64,000 nt of DNA, taken from Xylaria sp. FL1777. Taxonomy: Eukaryota; Ascomycota; Sordariomycetes; Xylariales; Xylariaceae. Position 1 is the stretch's first letter. Every line of letters starts with the position of its first letter. Shown here piece by piece: positions 34,543 through 46,900 of this stretch. The stretch spans positions 124,001 through 188,000 of the forward strand of contig MU400551.1 in assembly GCA_022578965.1 (NCBI GenBank). The letters run 5' to 3'. Both the position numbers and the translations under genes were made by a program. Below the pieces are notes generated by a model, which did not search any database, was not told the DNA's origin, and was given only the letters and a program-made list of their open reading frames with translations.

Positions 34543-35403
34543 GATGCTACTTATTCCAAGCCGAAAGGAAGTTGAACAGAACAAGTAGTGAGAGGTGGAG
34601 GAGGCGTGTCACAGAGGCCTAACAAACGATGCCCGACTTGTGTCTTATGTATCAGAATGTCGTGTCCATTTGGAGGCATTACAGTCATCGATTAATTAGG
34701 TAACGTAAATGCCGGTGTGAGACACCAACAAATTTGGCGTCGACCTGTTGGTGTTGTGTTGCGTGCGGCTAGGGTGGAATTGCGATTCCGTCAAGGCTTA
34801 ATTTGCTTTAATGCAGACTAACCCGGCCGCCTGGGCGCTGTCATTCTCACTGATTCGTCCCAATTGGGCTGATCAGCGGAAGGGTCTAGGTCTTGGCACT
34901 AGCCCTGATATGGCTCCAATATGGCTCCAATCCTCAGCTCTGACGTCGGCACTTTCTACCTACATGTAGGTACTTTTGTAGGTACCTAGTCATAGCAGAG
35001 GTTCTAGTCCCTCTTCATAGACCACTATAAGTATCTATCTACCTACCTAAGTACACTTGTAGCTGTAAAATTGGAAATGCTATGTACATATTTTTCGATA
35101 TGTATCACAGTGACATCCTAAGAAAGTGGCTGATATTCTTGTGTGTGAAACATGGTACCTACTCATTTTCGCGCTCAATTAGCAAACCCTGTACAACTTT
35201 ATAGCTCTGCATCAGGTACCCCTGAGTGGAGAGTTGTCCCTACTAATGGGTTTATGCAAGACTAGATATACCTAGCTGTTGTCGGAGGTGGTAGTTTTGT
35301 CAATAATTGAACATTATATTTTAAGTCAAGAGGGATGCCTTGCTAGCTGACTTAGTGCCTAAATTAAAACTATGAGACGAGGAACTATACATTTATACTG
35401 AAA
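34543..35403. other. Spacer between Dug3 and the cystinosin-like gene
   Basis: 861 nt holding the Dug3 promoter and the 3' flank of the transporter. TACCTA/TAGGTA words are dense at about 34960-35050. Confidence 0.5.
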
Positions 35404-36304
35404 TTAATCCAGTCTCCTGTCACTCTCACCCCTTTCTAAAAGTGTCTCTCTTTCTATATCCCTGCTTGAGCTATCTTCTCTGTATAGGCAATAGTGCTGC
35501 CCCATAAACAATAGGTCATATAGCATGCTCACATTGCCTAGGAAGAACTTCACGGGGTTACCCGTTACACCAGACCAATCATGTTGAAGATAGGAATCTA
35601 TGCCCAACTGCGCGATACTGAGCAGGCCGCCCGCAAAGTCTAACAAGATCTGCGAGATATCCCAACCCTTGGTGCTGCGGTTGCGCGAATTGTACACGAG
35701 TTGCGGCGCATATTTGACCACGGTCACCAGCAGTTTGACGTAGGATATGACATAAATCACGTCTAGCCAAGCCCATGACGTCTTGGGGTCTGCGCCTAGC
35801 GGTTGCGACGCCACAACGAATATGATCAAAGCAACACCGGTGATACAGCCGGTGAAGACTCCTGCAATGAGGCGGGAGGGACGCCGAACAGCGGATCGCT
35901 CAAAGCCCCATACAAATGGTAGAAAGTATTGTGTGTTCAGGATGGCAGTGAGAATAAAGGCGTGGAGAGCGAAGGCGACATCGTTAAAGGCCACGGTCGG
36001 TGTATGATTATCGTGACGTAGGGCGTACTGGCGACGGATTTCTGGCGACCAGTAGAACGCACAAGTGTATATTAAGTAACAAGAGAAACCTATAATAGTT
36101 CGGGTCAGTGTTCATCGTCGCAGAGCCTGAGTGGTTGCGGATGCTTTCAGACGAACCAAGAACGTTGAGGAAGGGAAAATCCACAGTCGTTCCACCGGTA
36201 GATTTCCTTTTAAAGTTGAGAATAGCTTGCGGGTAGAAGGACAGTGACCAGCAGATTGTATAGACCCAGCCGAATAGCGCGGATAGAAACTCGAGGAAGT
36301 TCAT
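35404..36304 (-). CDS. Cystinosin-like PQ-loop transporter (Ers1/CTNS family), 2 exons
   Basis: Predicted seven-pass vacuolar or endosomal protein that exports cystine with protons. Exons are 36304-36157 and 36089-35404, giving 277 aa. The two PQ-loop repeats are seen at P25-Q26 ([20 protein letters not shown]) and P178-Q179 ([19 protein letters not shown]). Splicing restores [20 protein letters not shown], the expected helix 2. Later hydrophobic segments include [13 protein letters not shown] and the [15 protein letters not shown] helix; the [14 protein letters not shown] segment is typical of cystinosin. The C-terminus carries an acidic dileucine-like ETLLERGE that could act as a vacuolar sorting signal. 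Substrate is inferred from family. It sits next to Dug3, whose pathway releases cysteine. Confidence 0.92.
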
Positions 36305-39300
36305 GATGACGACAATACTTCCTTGCGCTAGCTGCTTGAAGTATATAACTCAGTGTATGGTCCCGTCAGCTCGGAAGCTGATTGAAAGCTTCTGCTTGAT
36401 GTCGTGACGAGCTGGACGTTTGCTGACAGCGCACTACCTGTCCTTGAGGAATTGAGATGGCGGGAGCCATGGCGTTGTCTGGATAGGTATGCTACAGGAA
36501 TAAATGGCTCTAAAGAGGCGTCTGACGGAGCCACGAGATCAAGGTCTTATCGGACCTCGGGGAAGACTTGAACACTCAGTGCCACCCCGCTACTGCTGTT
36601 TAGATACAACGCTGTCTCCTGCTGTGGCACAGTCGCTCCCGGTGTGGCGTTAGCTCCCTAGGAGCCCTATAGGTAGGACGGTATCCACAGTAGGTACATC
36701 AATTTGTTGTACCTTCTTACTTCTTATATACTCGAGGTGCTTCTCGTATAAAGCGCCACTAATGCATCTCTTATACTTAAGTATCTACAGTAGTAATGCT
36801 CATACACAAGGTCCTAGTATACTAATAGGTTCGCGCTACGATGTGAGTACCTCAGGTAGATGGGTTGTTATCGCGACAACCGTGTCCGAGCTGTAACAAC
36901 CAGGATTAGGGGTGATCTACGTACCATCGCGAAAACACCTGGCATGGACATGTATTTTTCTTGCTTTACCTGCTACTGTAACTATATAAGTACTTAGGTA
37001 AGGGGAGCTTCGGCTGGGAAGCCCGATAATATGCATGGGGCATGCATCGTACCGGAACACGTGTAGGTAGGTTACCTACTGCAGTAGGCTAGGTACATGT
37101 AGGTAGTATGCCGAGCAAATGCGCAGTAATTTTTACTTACGCTGGGCTCGCTTATATTAGTCAATACACATTATCTACTACTATGTATACTTATGTATAA
37201 GAAGACGGTCCTCGGAATGGGTGTTCACAACGGTTGGCAGGGTTTATCTTATAATAATAGCAATAAGGAATCTTCCCTTTTAGCCGTAGCTGTTGGGCTT
37301 GACGACTTGTAATTCATACACCCAAGCTTATTTTGCTGCAAGTACGCACAGATGTTATAAACTCTTCGACGCTTCCCAGGTTCATAGCGGAACAGCTTAT
37401 GCAGAAGATCCTCCATTGCCCTTGTTATATAACCAACGCTTCCTGTGCTGCTTTGAGGTGATTGCTTTACGTGTGGGCAATTTCGATAGGCTTGCTTAAC
37501 ACCAGTCTTCCTTGTTATATCCGTCTTGGAGCCACGTCCACTTGTTATCAAAGAAGTTCTTCCGCGTCTCTCACTTATCCCACTATCTCTAGAGTGGTTT
37601 GCCAAAGAAACGTACTATTACCGTCAGCAATTCATCTAACCCCAACACTATGCACCCCGAGCATATGTCACAAGCCAGGCTGATGGTACTTGGGGTGGTA
37701 TGTACTTTTCATGGACACTCACCACTGCGTGAGGCAATGAAATTAGGAAAGATTCACCAAAGTTGATAATACAGATTTAGTCAATTCAACATTCTTCAGG
37801 AATCTAACGGGCTAGCAATGTATTCGGCGCCAGGAGCATATCGATCTAATTGTATCCTAGGAAAGCTTAGGCGAGTCTCTACAGTTACGTTTCCGGCCGT
37901 AACAATGATGGCAATATAACCGGGGTCCTATATATTCCGATAGAGATACATAGAATCGAAGCTGCCGTAGCCTAGTTTGTGAATAGCACAGTACCGACCG
38001 GATGCGCCGAGTTTTCGTTGAAGCGGACGAATGGTATCCCCCATCTGGATATTCGTCTGAGGACTCGAGACTTTGGTCTATCTCATATAGATAGGTGTAA
38101 GGTGCACTATGCCCATAGTTGCCATATAACTATACTTTATCATTAGACAACTCTTAGCCCTAAAGTGTATACACATTAACTGGTACGACTTAGAATAGTT
38201 GATCAAGAAAACTAGTAGGTGCAGTTGGATGTTGATTTAAAATAGGTAGGTTGGTTGATACGTCCGGTCGAAACCAGGACTACCTAACATACCTGCCAGT
38301 AAGTTAAGTGGCCTAGATCTTATAACTATGTAATGTATTAACCATGCCCCTCTCTACCTCTTGACAAGTACCCAGGTAGGACCATCAAACATCAAGGGCT
38401 TACTTAGGTACTTAAGTAATTAAATGGTCTTATTACCGTTCAACTTGAACATGAGACATTGTCTAAGCTACTGGAGAGGGAGGCTCACACTTGTGTAAGT
38501 ATGGCTTAGGTTAACCTCCCGTTTGGGTATTTGTAAAACCTGTTTAAGAGACAGTAATACCTTGAAGTTCTTTAAATAGCTCGTAAGTAATACTAGAAAC
38601 CCACCACCTAATCCTCACCAACTAAGGGAGGTTCAGCAGATTGAAGAGGTCATGAAAACGAGTATACGTAGTACACGAATCTGAAATGCAGTTGGATGCA
38701 TCTATACCTAACTATCTGCGGAATTATTTTAGGTTGTTAGTTACCTAACCTCTGGAAACAGGGACGCCCATGTGTACAAATCCCTGCTGCTCATGAGAAG
38801 GTATTGTCCACTACCTGCTGGGTAGTCACAGCTGGCAGCACGCTATAGCCACTGCACCCCCTAATCCCCGTCTCTTGCAAGGTAGGTGCCTTGTAGGCGG
38901 GCAATACCTGCCTACCGAGGCAGCTTATACTGTCCGCTTACAGTACTAGCCCGTCACTAGCCCGTCGTAGTCGAATGAGCTTCCTCTCAATCTTGCGACA
39001 GCTCCGGGCTCCATTTCCTCCTCACCCCATCGGCCTTCAGCCATCAGCCGACGCATCCTCCTCAGTTCTTTCCCTTCGTGCCGGAGGGACAAGACATGTC
39101 TAGCAGTGGGAGCCTGGATGGATAAATAGAGAATGCACAGTCCGCATTGCTTCTCTGCCTCGATGCCTGCCGACTACCGCCTGATCAGTTGATTCAGCCC
39201 GTCCGTCCGACCAAGCTTGGAAGCAAGTTGACGAACAACAGAGCCGCTGCACACGCGCGGCATGCGTGGATGGCCCTGCTATTGGTTCATGACTGAAACA

Positions 39301-39918
39301 CTCATTCAACCAGCTGTCTCTCAAACCGATTACATCCCGTCTCGTCGACCTAGGCACTACTTCCCGTCCACGGCTCCGTGCCATTCTCACTGACTACGAC
39401 TATCTTGTCTCTTCGTTCTCTTTCTCCTTGTGCCGGTAGTTTTAGAAGGCCCTATCCTACATCCCATTTCCGCTTCCTCGTTTCCCCGTTTCCTTGTTTC
39501 CATATTCCCTAGGCATTTGTTTTCCTGTTTGCATTGTCCAATACCTAAAATCTTGTTTCCAACTACGCACCGGCAACCAACCAACCAGTCAACCGCATGA
39601 AAGCCGACTTTGCCTCCCGGTGTCGACCCTCGCTCTTTCTACTGACAAAGAATTCTCTTCACAACCTTCCTAGCCACGATTGCATACATTCCTACTTGCG
39701 CCAACTCATTCATTCTCCTTTACCTCCGATTTTACTCGGCTTTCTCCCACCCTGCAGCCAACCGTTGGACCCGAGACCGTTCCCCCAACGATTATCAGAC
39801 TTCTAGAACTAAGACGATTCACCTAGTACGAGCTGTTCCATCTTTGTGTTACCGACTGCACGACCCTGGGGAACTAGTGGCGCGGAAAGTGGCAGCGATC
39901 TAAATTCTGTTCGGGGTC
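36305..39918. other. Gene-poor intergenic block
   Basis: About 3.6 kb, with the transporter promoter at the left and a pyrimidine-rich promoter/leader region of the GAR-domain gene at about 39380-39900. TACCTA/TAGGTA words are frequent (36660-37110, 38200-38950). A 118-codon minus frame at 37249-37605 has no recognisable domain and is not called. Confidence 0.5.
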
Positions 39919-39978
39919 ATGACAACTCCAGACGAGAATCTCAACGCAGTGCTTGACACCATGGATCCCTCCACATGA
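39919..39978 (+). promoter_or_regulatory. uORF1 (19 codons) of the GAR-domain gene
   Basis: ATG ACA ... TGA encoding MTTPDENLNAVLDTMDPST. Its stop overlaps the start of uORF2 as ATGA. Confidence 0.5.
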
Positions 39979-40094
39979 ATACGCCTTTCGATCCCAGAGG
40001 ACCTGTTATGTTGGGCTACGAGTGTTCTCAAAAAAGAACAACTAACGACGAAAAACTGCAAAGATCACCGAATGTAACCTTCCATCATGTCTGA
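39975..40094 (+). promoter_or_regulatory. uORF2 (39 codons), overlapping the main start codon
   Basis: It begins within the stop of uORF1 and ends with TGA at 40092-40094, just past the main ATG at 40087 in another frame. Ribosomes that translate it would pass over the main start. Its effect depends on the real transcript start and on no leader intron being removed. Confidence 0.5.
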
Positions 40095-43000
40095 TCAACA
40101 TATTTCTACACCCGTTGGCCCGCGAGGCACTCTACGGGCACGACCGCCTCTCCGTGTCAAGTCACCCTCGCCGTCTCGCCAACAACGCCTCTCTGATGAT
40201 TTGCTTTCACAACTCGCACCGGCGACGGCTGTCGAGGCGCTCCAGGCTCCCTCAGGTCCCCTCAAAACATGCTTGGACCGAGCATCCGTTTCTGAGCAGG
40301 CGTTTGCTCTGAAAACTGCCATTGCTTCGAAGACCATTCATAGCTGGCTCGATGAGCTCTCCGACTGGCCCTGGCCGTCGGCCGACACGTCAGCCGGCTT
40401 TGAAATGCCTCCGCTCAAGAGGAGGAAGTTGTTTGAACCTGTGATATCTGAAGACGTCAGCGAGGCTGGTCCACACTCAGATGTTACTTATTTCGGCAGC
40501 CTTCCTGCTGATGATGTAGTCCACTACGAAGACCGAATCGAGCAGATACACCAAGAAATGGAGGGTTTGGATTTGGAAGAGATTAAGAATCAAGTCTTGC
40601 ATAACCATATTCTTCCGTTGTCTCGACCAGGGACTCCCTTCTCTGATGCAGGTCGATCTGTTGCTTCTGCTTTCTCGTTCGCCAAAATGGAAGATCTAAC
40701 TGCTGTTGTCACTGCAATTACTATCCAGACTCTCCCAGCCTTGTCCAAGTTGTCAAGATTATTGCGTACTTGGAGTCTACGATTAATCGTATTGCGCAGA
40801 GTTCCCTCATTTCTTATAATGATCACAGATGCTGAAGTAGCTCTACTCTCTGGATGGAGTGCTGTCGAATCGCCATATCGTAGCTCTCCGGATTCCGGTA
40901 CCAGGACGAAGGAGCTTAGATCTTCAATGACACACCTCACACAGAAAGACTTTGACGTTATAAAGACTGTTTTACAGCAAAAAGTAGCGCGGTCAGGCCG
41001 GGACTTAGACTTCATGCTGGATGCGCTTGAAGGAACTGTGGATACACTACCAGGAGAATGGTTAGACCGCATGGAATCCCTGGAGCGAGGCTATGCGGAA
41101 TGGGTAACTACAGCAGAACGAAGTGTGACTGAAGGAGATCGTTCGAATCCATCCATAGCTGCTGGCATGGAGCGACATGTTCTATCAAAAACTCCCCAGC
41201 CCAACAATGAAACTCAAAATGTGAGCCCGTTGAAAACACCGTTGAGTCCAGGATTTTCAGATTACGACCCCCTGGAAGAAGAAGACCGGGAGTCTTGGGC
41301 AGTCAGGATTATGGCTGATAAATCGAGCAAGGACGTTGCTAAATCGACATCTCAAGTCAATGCTCTGTCAAAACATGCCGCACATCAGCCTACTATGGAA
41401 TCTGAGACTGGGGCGGATGATTCAACGCTAGACCACATCACAAACTCAGAGAGCATGGCGTTAACGCAGTCGGATAACCAAAGAATATCAGCTATTCCAT
41501 CTAGTACGCCACGTACACAACCGATCCATGAACTGCCAAATTCAACTTATGACGGATCAGAAGACATTAAAGACGCTTGCCAAGATCCTCGTCAAAAACC
41601 CATCTTGTCAGAAGTGAACCGAAATATCGTTCGCCAGCCTGCTAATCGATCATCAAAACACGAAGCGCTGCTGAAACCCGCTTTTGAAGAAGATTTTGAA
41701 CCCTCGATTTTAGAATCAGTGAACGAGGAAGATGAGGAACCTGAACTACCTCCGACATATACTCAAGCGCGAAAAAATAGTGATTATTCCGTCACTTCCA
41801 CCGTCCTTCACGGCTCATCGACTTACTCGCCGAGCTCTTATGACCCTCGTGCCTTTCGCGAAGCGTCCATGGAGCCAGAGTTGCCTCATCTACCAGACCC
41901 TGACGAACCATTCTCAAGCGATGCTATAAGTCCGCCCAGCTCACCACCATTAAGATTCAAGCCAAGATCGACCTCAGTTACGTTTAAAGATATCCCTGAA
42001 ATAGCACCATTACCTGAAGCGGATGTCTCCCCACCCCGGACTCCCCTTGGCCCACTCGAAGTTTTCGATCCAGATGCATCTTTTGAATGGGAGAGTCAGC
42101 TCAACAGCCCGAGCCGCATGAGCATAACCAGTACAACCAGCGACGATGATCATCTGCAGAAGCAACTCAGGGAATTACTCGAAACTATACCTGCAAAAAT
42201 TGAACTAAAGAAGCGTGGCATCAACTTGAACCCTCCCGACTTTCAATTGCCTTCACGACCCAAAGCGCGTCATCCTGATCCATCCCGTCGCCCAACATCG
42301 GCCCTGTCTTCGCGGGCGGACTCCCGGGTGGGGACTCCATCATACTCACGAAGTGGAACACCCTCTTTCATGCTAGCCCCAGTGCGAGACAACCGCCCGA
42401 GATCGATGAGTAGTCAAGGAATACGACTCTACCATCTCTCTCGATCGGGCGAAATGCCTATTAAACTCTTCATTCGATGTGTTGGAGAACAAAATGAACG
42501 AGTTATGGTACGTGTAGGTGGTGGATGGTCTGATCTTGGGGAGTATCTACGAGATTATGCCATCCACCATGGTTCCCGATCGAAGGGCGAGGGCAAAGTT
42601 GAGGTTACTGATGCCGTTCCCGTGGCAAACAAGCGAGTAGGGTCAAGTCCTAGCAGCCGTCCCAGTTCAGCTCTTGACTCACCAATGACGCCTCTCACTG
42701 TCCGGAAAACTAGAAGGATTCCAGGCGAGGAGGGGGCGCTAAAGGTCCCCAGGACCCCGCTAGCAGATGCTGCAACTCTGCAGGAAAATGCCAACACACC
42801 TGCATCTGAGGCATCTGTAAGGTCTCGGGCCTCATCGCACATTGACTGGGATGAAGAAGATAGCTCCCTCGGGCTTGCTGGGCCTAAAGCAGTCAAACGC
42901 AGAGAAATCAGTGACGAAAGCCGCGCTTGGATTGAGAGTGTGAAGCAAAAAGTCCGCTTAGCTAGTGGCGAGCGGATTGCTAATTCTGCCTCCTCTGAAC

Positions 43001-43116
43001 AGCTGAGGTCTCTACAGCCCTCACAAATGCGAGGACAGCAGAAGAAGATACCAGACGATAGGTTTGGCGAGATAGGCACAGTGGGTAGTACGAAACGGTT
43101 GTTCAGAAAAAACTAG
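40087..43116 (+). CDS. GAS2 (GAR) domain microtubule-associated protein, Kar9-like
   Basis: A 1009-aa intronless protein. The N-terminal third is helical (SWLDELSDWPWP, then an IEQIHQEMEGLDLEEIK coiled-coil-like stretch and a spectrin-like helical part to about 350). The centre is Ser/Pro-rich and disordered. A GAR/GAS2 domain follows at about 775-835, with the diagnostic VGGGWSDLGEYLRDY segment (from V810); GAR domains bind microtubules. An SxIP motif (S468-A-I-P, flanked by R and SSTPR) could bind the plus-end protein EB1/Bim1. Size, layout and these motifs fit the filamentous-fungal Kar9 group, which orients spindles and nuclei in yeast, but I assign Kar9 only tentatively. The gene converges with the HAM-2 homologue 0.8 kb away. 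The start is the first ATG of the frame and is preceded by two coupled uORFs. Confidence 0.85.
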   Translation: MSDQHISTPVGPRGTLRARPPLRVKSPSPSRQQRLSDDLLSQLAPATAVEALQAPSGPLKTCLDRASVSEQAFALKTAIASKTIHSWLDELSDWPWPSADTSAGFEMPPLKRRKLFEPVISEDVSEAGPHSDVTYFGSLPADDVVHYEDRIEQIHQEMEGLDLEEIKNQVLHNHILPLSRPGTPFSDAGRSVASAFSFAKMEDLTAVVTAITIQTLPALSKLSRLLRTWSLRLIVLRRVPSFLIMITDAEVALLSGWSAVESPYRSSPDSGTRTKELRSSMTHLTQKDFDVIKTVLQQKVARSGRDLDFMLDALEGTVDTLPGEWLDRMESLERGYAEWVTTAERSVTEGDRSNPSIAAGMERHVLSKTPQPNNETQNVSPLKTPLSPGFSDYDPLEEEDRESWAVRIMADKSSKDVAKSTSQVNALSKHAAHQPTMESETGADDSTLDHITNSESMALTQSDNQRISAIPSSTPRTQPIHELPNSTYDGSEDIKDACQDPRQKPILSEVNRNIVRQPANRSSKHEALLKPAFEEDFEPSILESVNEEDEEPELPPTYTQARKNSDYSVTSTVLHGSSTYSPSSYDPRAFREASMEPELPHLPDPDEPFSSDAISPPSSPPLRFKPRSTSVTFKDIPEIAPLPEADVSPPRTPLGPLEVFDPDASFEWESQLNSPSRMSITSTTSDDDHLQKQLRELLETIPAKIELKKRGINLNPPDFQLPSRPKARHPDPSRRPTSALSSRADSRVGTPSYSRSGTPSFMLAPVRDNRPRSMSSQGIRLYHLSRSGEMPIKLFIRCVGEQNERVMVRVGGGWSDLGEYLRDYAIHHGSRSKGEGKVEVTDAVPVANKRVGSSPSSRPSSALDSPMTPLTVRKTRRIPGEEGALKVPRTPLADAATLQENANTPASEASVRSRASSHIDWDEEDSSLGLAGPKAVKRREISDESRAWIESVKQKVRLASGERIANSASSEQLRSLQPSQMRGQQKKIPDDRFGEIGTVGSTKRLFRKN

Positions 43117-43914
43117 GAGCACCTCTACGGCCGGTAAATACGGTATTGCTGTGAAGGAACAGGAGCGGGCTTAGATGTTACTATTACTGTTAGGCGCTCG
43201 AAGGTACAGGATATGGCCGGAGTCTACGTTGTTATTAATGGGGAATGAGCCCAAAACCTGTCTAGACTACAGGAGAGTATTAGGAAGGCTAGGGGAGGGA
43301 TGTGTTGATACTACGAACGCACGCGTATATGCATACACGCCTGGTGTTCAATGGTTTGATTGGTCTGGCTGTTATTATGCAGAAAAACCCGTCTGCAGTG
43401 TTTCTTTATTTTCTTTCAATGTGGTAGTTGAGCATTCTTGTCTTACCGTTAATGCCAAATACCCAATTTCTATTTGATCTTGACCAGCCAATTATTTTGT
43501 GTTTGTTTCGCAGTAGGATACACATACACAAGTAGCTTTCTACGAGAGATGCTGTCAAGATCAATATAAAAAGGCCAATATATATATATATATATAGACA
43601 TAAGCCACATAGCTACTCCAAGCATTTGATATTCAAGGCCAGTCTGGATTATGACCCTCTTTCAATCATTGAGTCTGTGATTGCACAAACTTGATGCTGT
43701 CTAAAGCAATCTACATGCAGGGCCGGCTACACACCCTTGCCATAGAGCGTAGGCTAGTCCTAGGCGGAATACAAAATCGTCGTATCTAATGATATTTAGC
43801 GGACCTAGCATCCGAAATGATGCTGCCTGCAGATTCAAGAACAAGCAGCCGATACCCTCTCACTGCCCCTTATCCCCCCACCCAAAACTCCCCTTATTTC
43901 ACTCAGTGACTAAA
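43117..43914. other. Convergent 3' spacer with TA microsatellite
   Basis: The 3' ends of the GAR-domain gene and the STRIPAK gene face each other here. A TA repeat lies at 43578-43596. Confidence 0.6.
43578..43596. repeat. (TA)n microsatellite
   Basis: A perfect alternating AT run of about 19 nt. Confidence 0.9.
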
Positions 43915-46900
43915 TCAACCCCAAGAGAGCCCAGCAGCAGGCTGTTGTTCCCATTCCCCGCCAGCGCCTTCATTCTGTGCTGCCACGCCGCTTGCACTAA
44001 CTTCGTTCCAGATTTCCAGCTTTTCCAATTCACGCCTGAAGAAATCCTGCTGGTGTCGAAGCGCAACCTTAATCTCGGGCGCCATCTTATCAGGGTACTC
44101 GCGGACGTTAAACCAGTGCGTCAAACTCCGAAGGGCCTGCTCTAGAGGAAGGGCTTCCTCAACCTCGGCATCAACATCGCTGCCAGCGAGCCACTCATCG
44201 CGCAGCTCCGGCCGACAATGTAGGTAAACAGCGGTAATGACGCGCATGTTGCTCTGCCGCCACTTACGGCCGCAGTAGGGAACCTGGTTCTTGAAGAGTT
44301 TCAGGGTATACAGGCGCAACTCGTTTTGGGGTATTTTGAGAGATTTGCGTATAATGTTGGATGACTTGTACTGGACAAGCAGTAAATTGCGGTGTGCTTT
44401 ATTTTTGCATATCTTCTGCATGATGCGCAAGTAGTTAATGAGGGCGAAGAAATTGCGCCACGAAAAGTCGGTAATGGGTTCCTGGGGCAAAGGATTGACT
44501 GGATAACCTAGCTCATCAACTTCAGGACGGCTAGAACTCTGCTCTGCAGTCTGCTTCGAGGCACCTTCGTTCTCGCCTTGGCCTTCTTCGACACCTGGTG
44601 GTGATCGTCGACGTCTAATAGGGGGAGGTGCAGCCTCATCCTCGCTTTCATCATCCGCAACGTCATTTTCCCTAGGATCAGTAACGAGTTTATCTCCCGG
44701 GTGTGCGCGCTGGTTACAGAAGTGGAAAAAGCTTTGAATATGTTAGACTAGATTACTAGCAGACAGTAATACGATTCCTACCTATGTTCGATATGGTCGG
44801 CTTTGCTATCAACAACTTGCTGAATATCTTGATGAGCAAACAACTTGAGTACTAGCGGGAGGTAATTAGAATCGAGCAGGAGTTGAGTTAGATATTCGAA
44901 TTTCAAGACATCTAAAAGAGTTAGACAATTTTCTGTAATAAAATTTCAGGTAGTACTTACGTGAGATCTTGAGCCATTTCAGGAGAAGAAGGATTATTGC
45001 AGTTGACGCTTTAGCTTCAATTTCCATGTTTCTCCCAACATACGCATCGTTAACATGTGCTGCTGGATCTTGGTTCACGGAACCGTTAGTCCCCGATGAA
45101 CTATCCACCGATCGATTCCAAACAGGCTTGCCACTTTCGCGAGTAGTTGTTGTTCCTGGTCCCGGCTGGGTGAAAGACCCAGCCGAAATATTTGCCGTGA
45201 CCGAGGTTAGCAAAACTTTCATAAGAACAATTACCAACGACTGCAACTGAGGTAAGGAGGCTTTCTATAGATAGTTAGCAGTAAGTCTTTGTACTGCCGT
45301 TTGATCGGCAACCCACATAGAATTCTTCCACAGCTTCGAGACGTCGCTTAATATCTATCGGCACATCTGGATTAGGGCCATAGTCAATTTTGGGTGCCTG
45401 GGCCTTTTTGTGTCTATTCTCGATGAACTCGAGAAGCTTATCGGAGTCGATATGATCATCATCGGGGCCAAGGGCATCAAGATCCAAATCGGTGATCTCG
45501 TCGGTGATATCGCCACTCTCACTTTCAGGTGGGTTCCACCCTCTCTCAAATCTCTGAAATAGCTGGCGCTGTTCCCATAGCTGTCTTGTAGCACGGGTCA
45601 TACGCACTCTCTTAGAGAACAGCTCACCCGCCTCAAGAATAGATGCAGGGACATCACTGCCTTCCCACTTCCGTCCAACAATTGCTTGTTGGAACCCTGC
45701 GGCACCCTTTCCCCCAGCGCTATTACTGGTCTCATCAAGTGGGGGATATAGAAATGGAAAGTTCTGATTCGTTTGGTAATTCTGTTTCTTGCCTCCCTTG
45801 CCCCCAATAGCCGGAGAGGGTGGCGGAGAGGGAGCAGGGGTGGCGATGTGTACAGGTTGATGTAGAATTGAGGCACCACCACTCTGAGTGCCTGGAGGCG
45901 CCGGTAAGATTCCATTAGAACCATTATTCCTTGTGGGATGATTAGGTAAAGGTGGCAATAGTGAGATATTATCTGCATCTAAAGGTATCTTCGACTGGGG
46001 AGGCACATATGCCGGATATTTCGAGGTGATTTCCTGTCGGAAAACGTGATAATCCAAAGGTGAGGCACTAATTACGTTCTTATCTTTATCGTCAATGCCA
46101 CTCTCCCTCAATGCCTGCTTTGTCTGATCGATCTCCTCGGTGCCTCCAAAGACAAGCAGAATTGACTTCCAAAGCATCAAGAGCGCCTTACAATAATTAG
46201 CAAGGGTACGTTAAACCGATCTAGAAAGAGGTCCTACTTGGACATGAGGAACAATAATTGAATCGTCCTTTGCTTCAAAGAACCGGTATTTCGTCGTGAC
46301 CGTAAGCATATATACTGGAAGGCATGGTTGTAACGATACTACAATATTTAGCGGTTTGGCTTCGTACATCCTGAATGTGTAATACTCACCAAGTTGGTCT
46401 CGTACCGATTCCATTCCCTCGGGATCACCCAAGACTACTTGTATAAACATGTACATGATCGTCATCAAATTCACCAGTCCATCGTGAACTTCCTGCTTGC
46501 TGTGAGCTTGTGGCTTAGGCAACTCATCAGAACTAAGCTAGGGTTAGTTAAATCAGCAGCAGATCGGGAAGACGAATAGCCTACAGGGCAGAATCCAAGA
46601 CATTGCGCAGGACCCGCCAGATCACGGGAATACCACCAAGATCGGCGATAGCCTTAACACCAGCTTTTATTGCAGCAAGTTGTTTCGGGGTTGCAAGTGT
46701 TCGAAGCTTAGACGTATCACCACCAGGAGTGGGTCCAGCGGTGTCTACCCATCTTCCCAGAGCGAGATAAACGAGTTTGCCCGTTGCGGCAGTGCACACA
46801 GCAGAGTCGTCCGAGCTCGTCTCGTTCAAAGCCTGACGTATAAAGGCAGTCTTTACGTCTCCGGCTGCCTCATCCCATGTAACCTCCTCTTCCTTGGCGG

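Noticed and set aside
37249..37605. 118-codon minus frame that might be a degraded transposase start
   Set aside because: I could not match it to any transposase motif, and no terminal inverted repeats or target-site duplications were seen.
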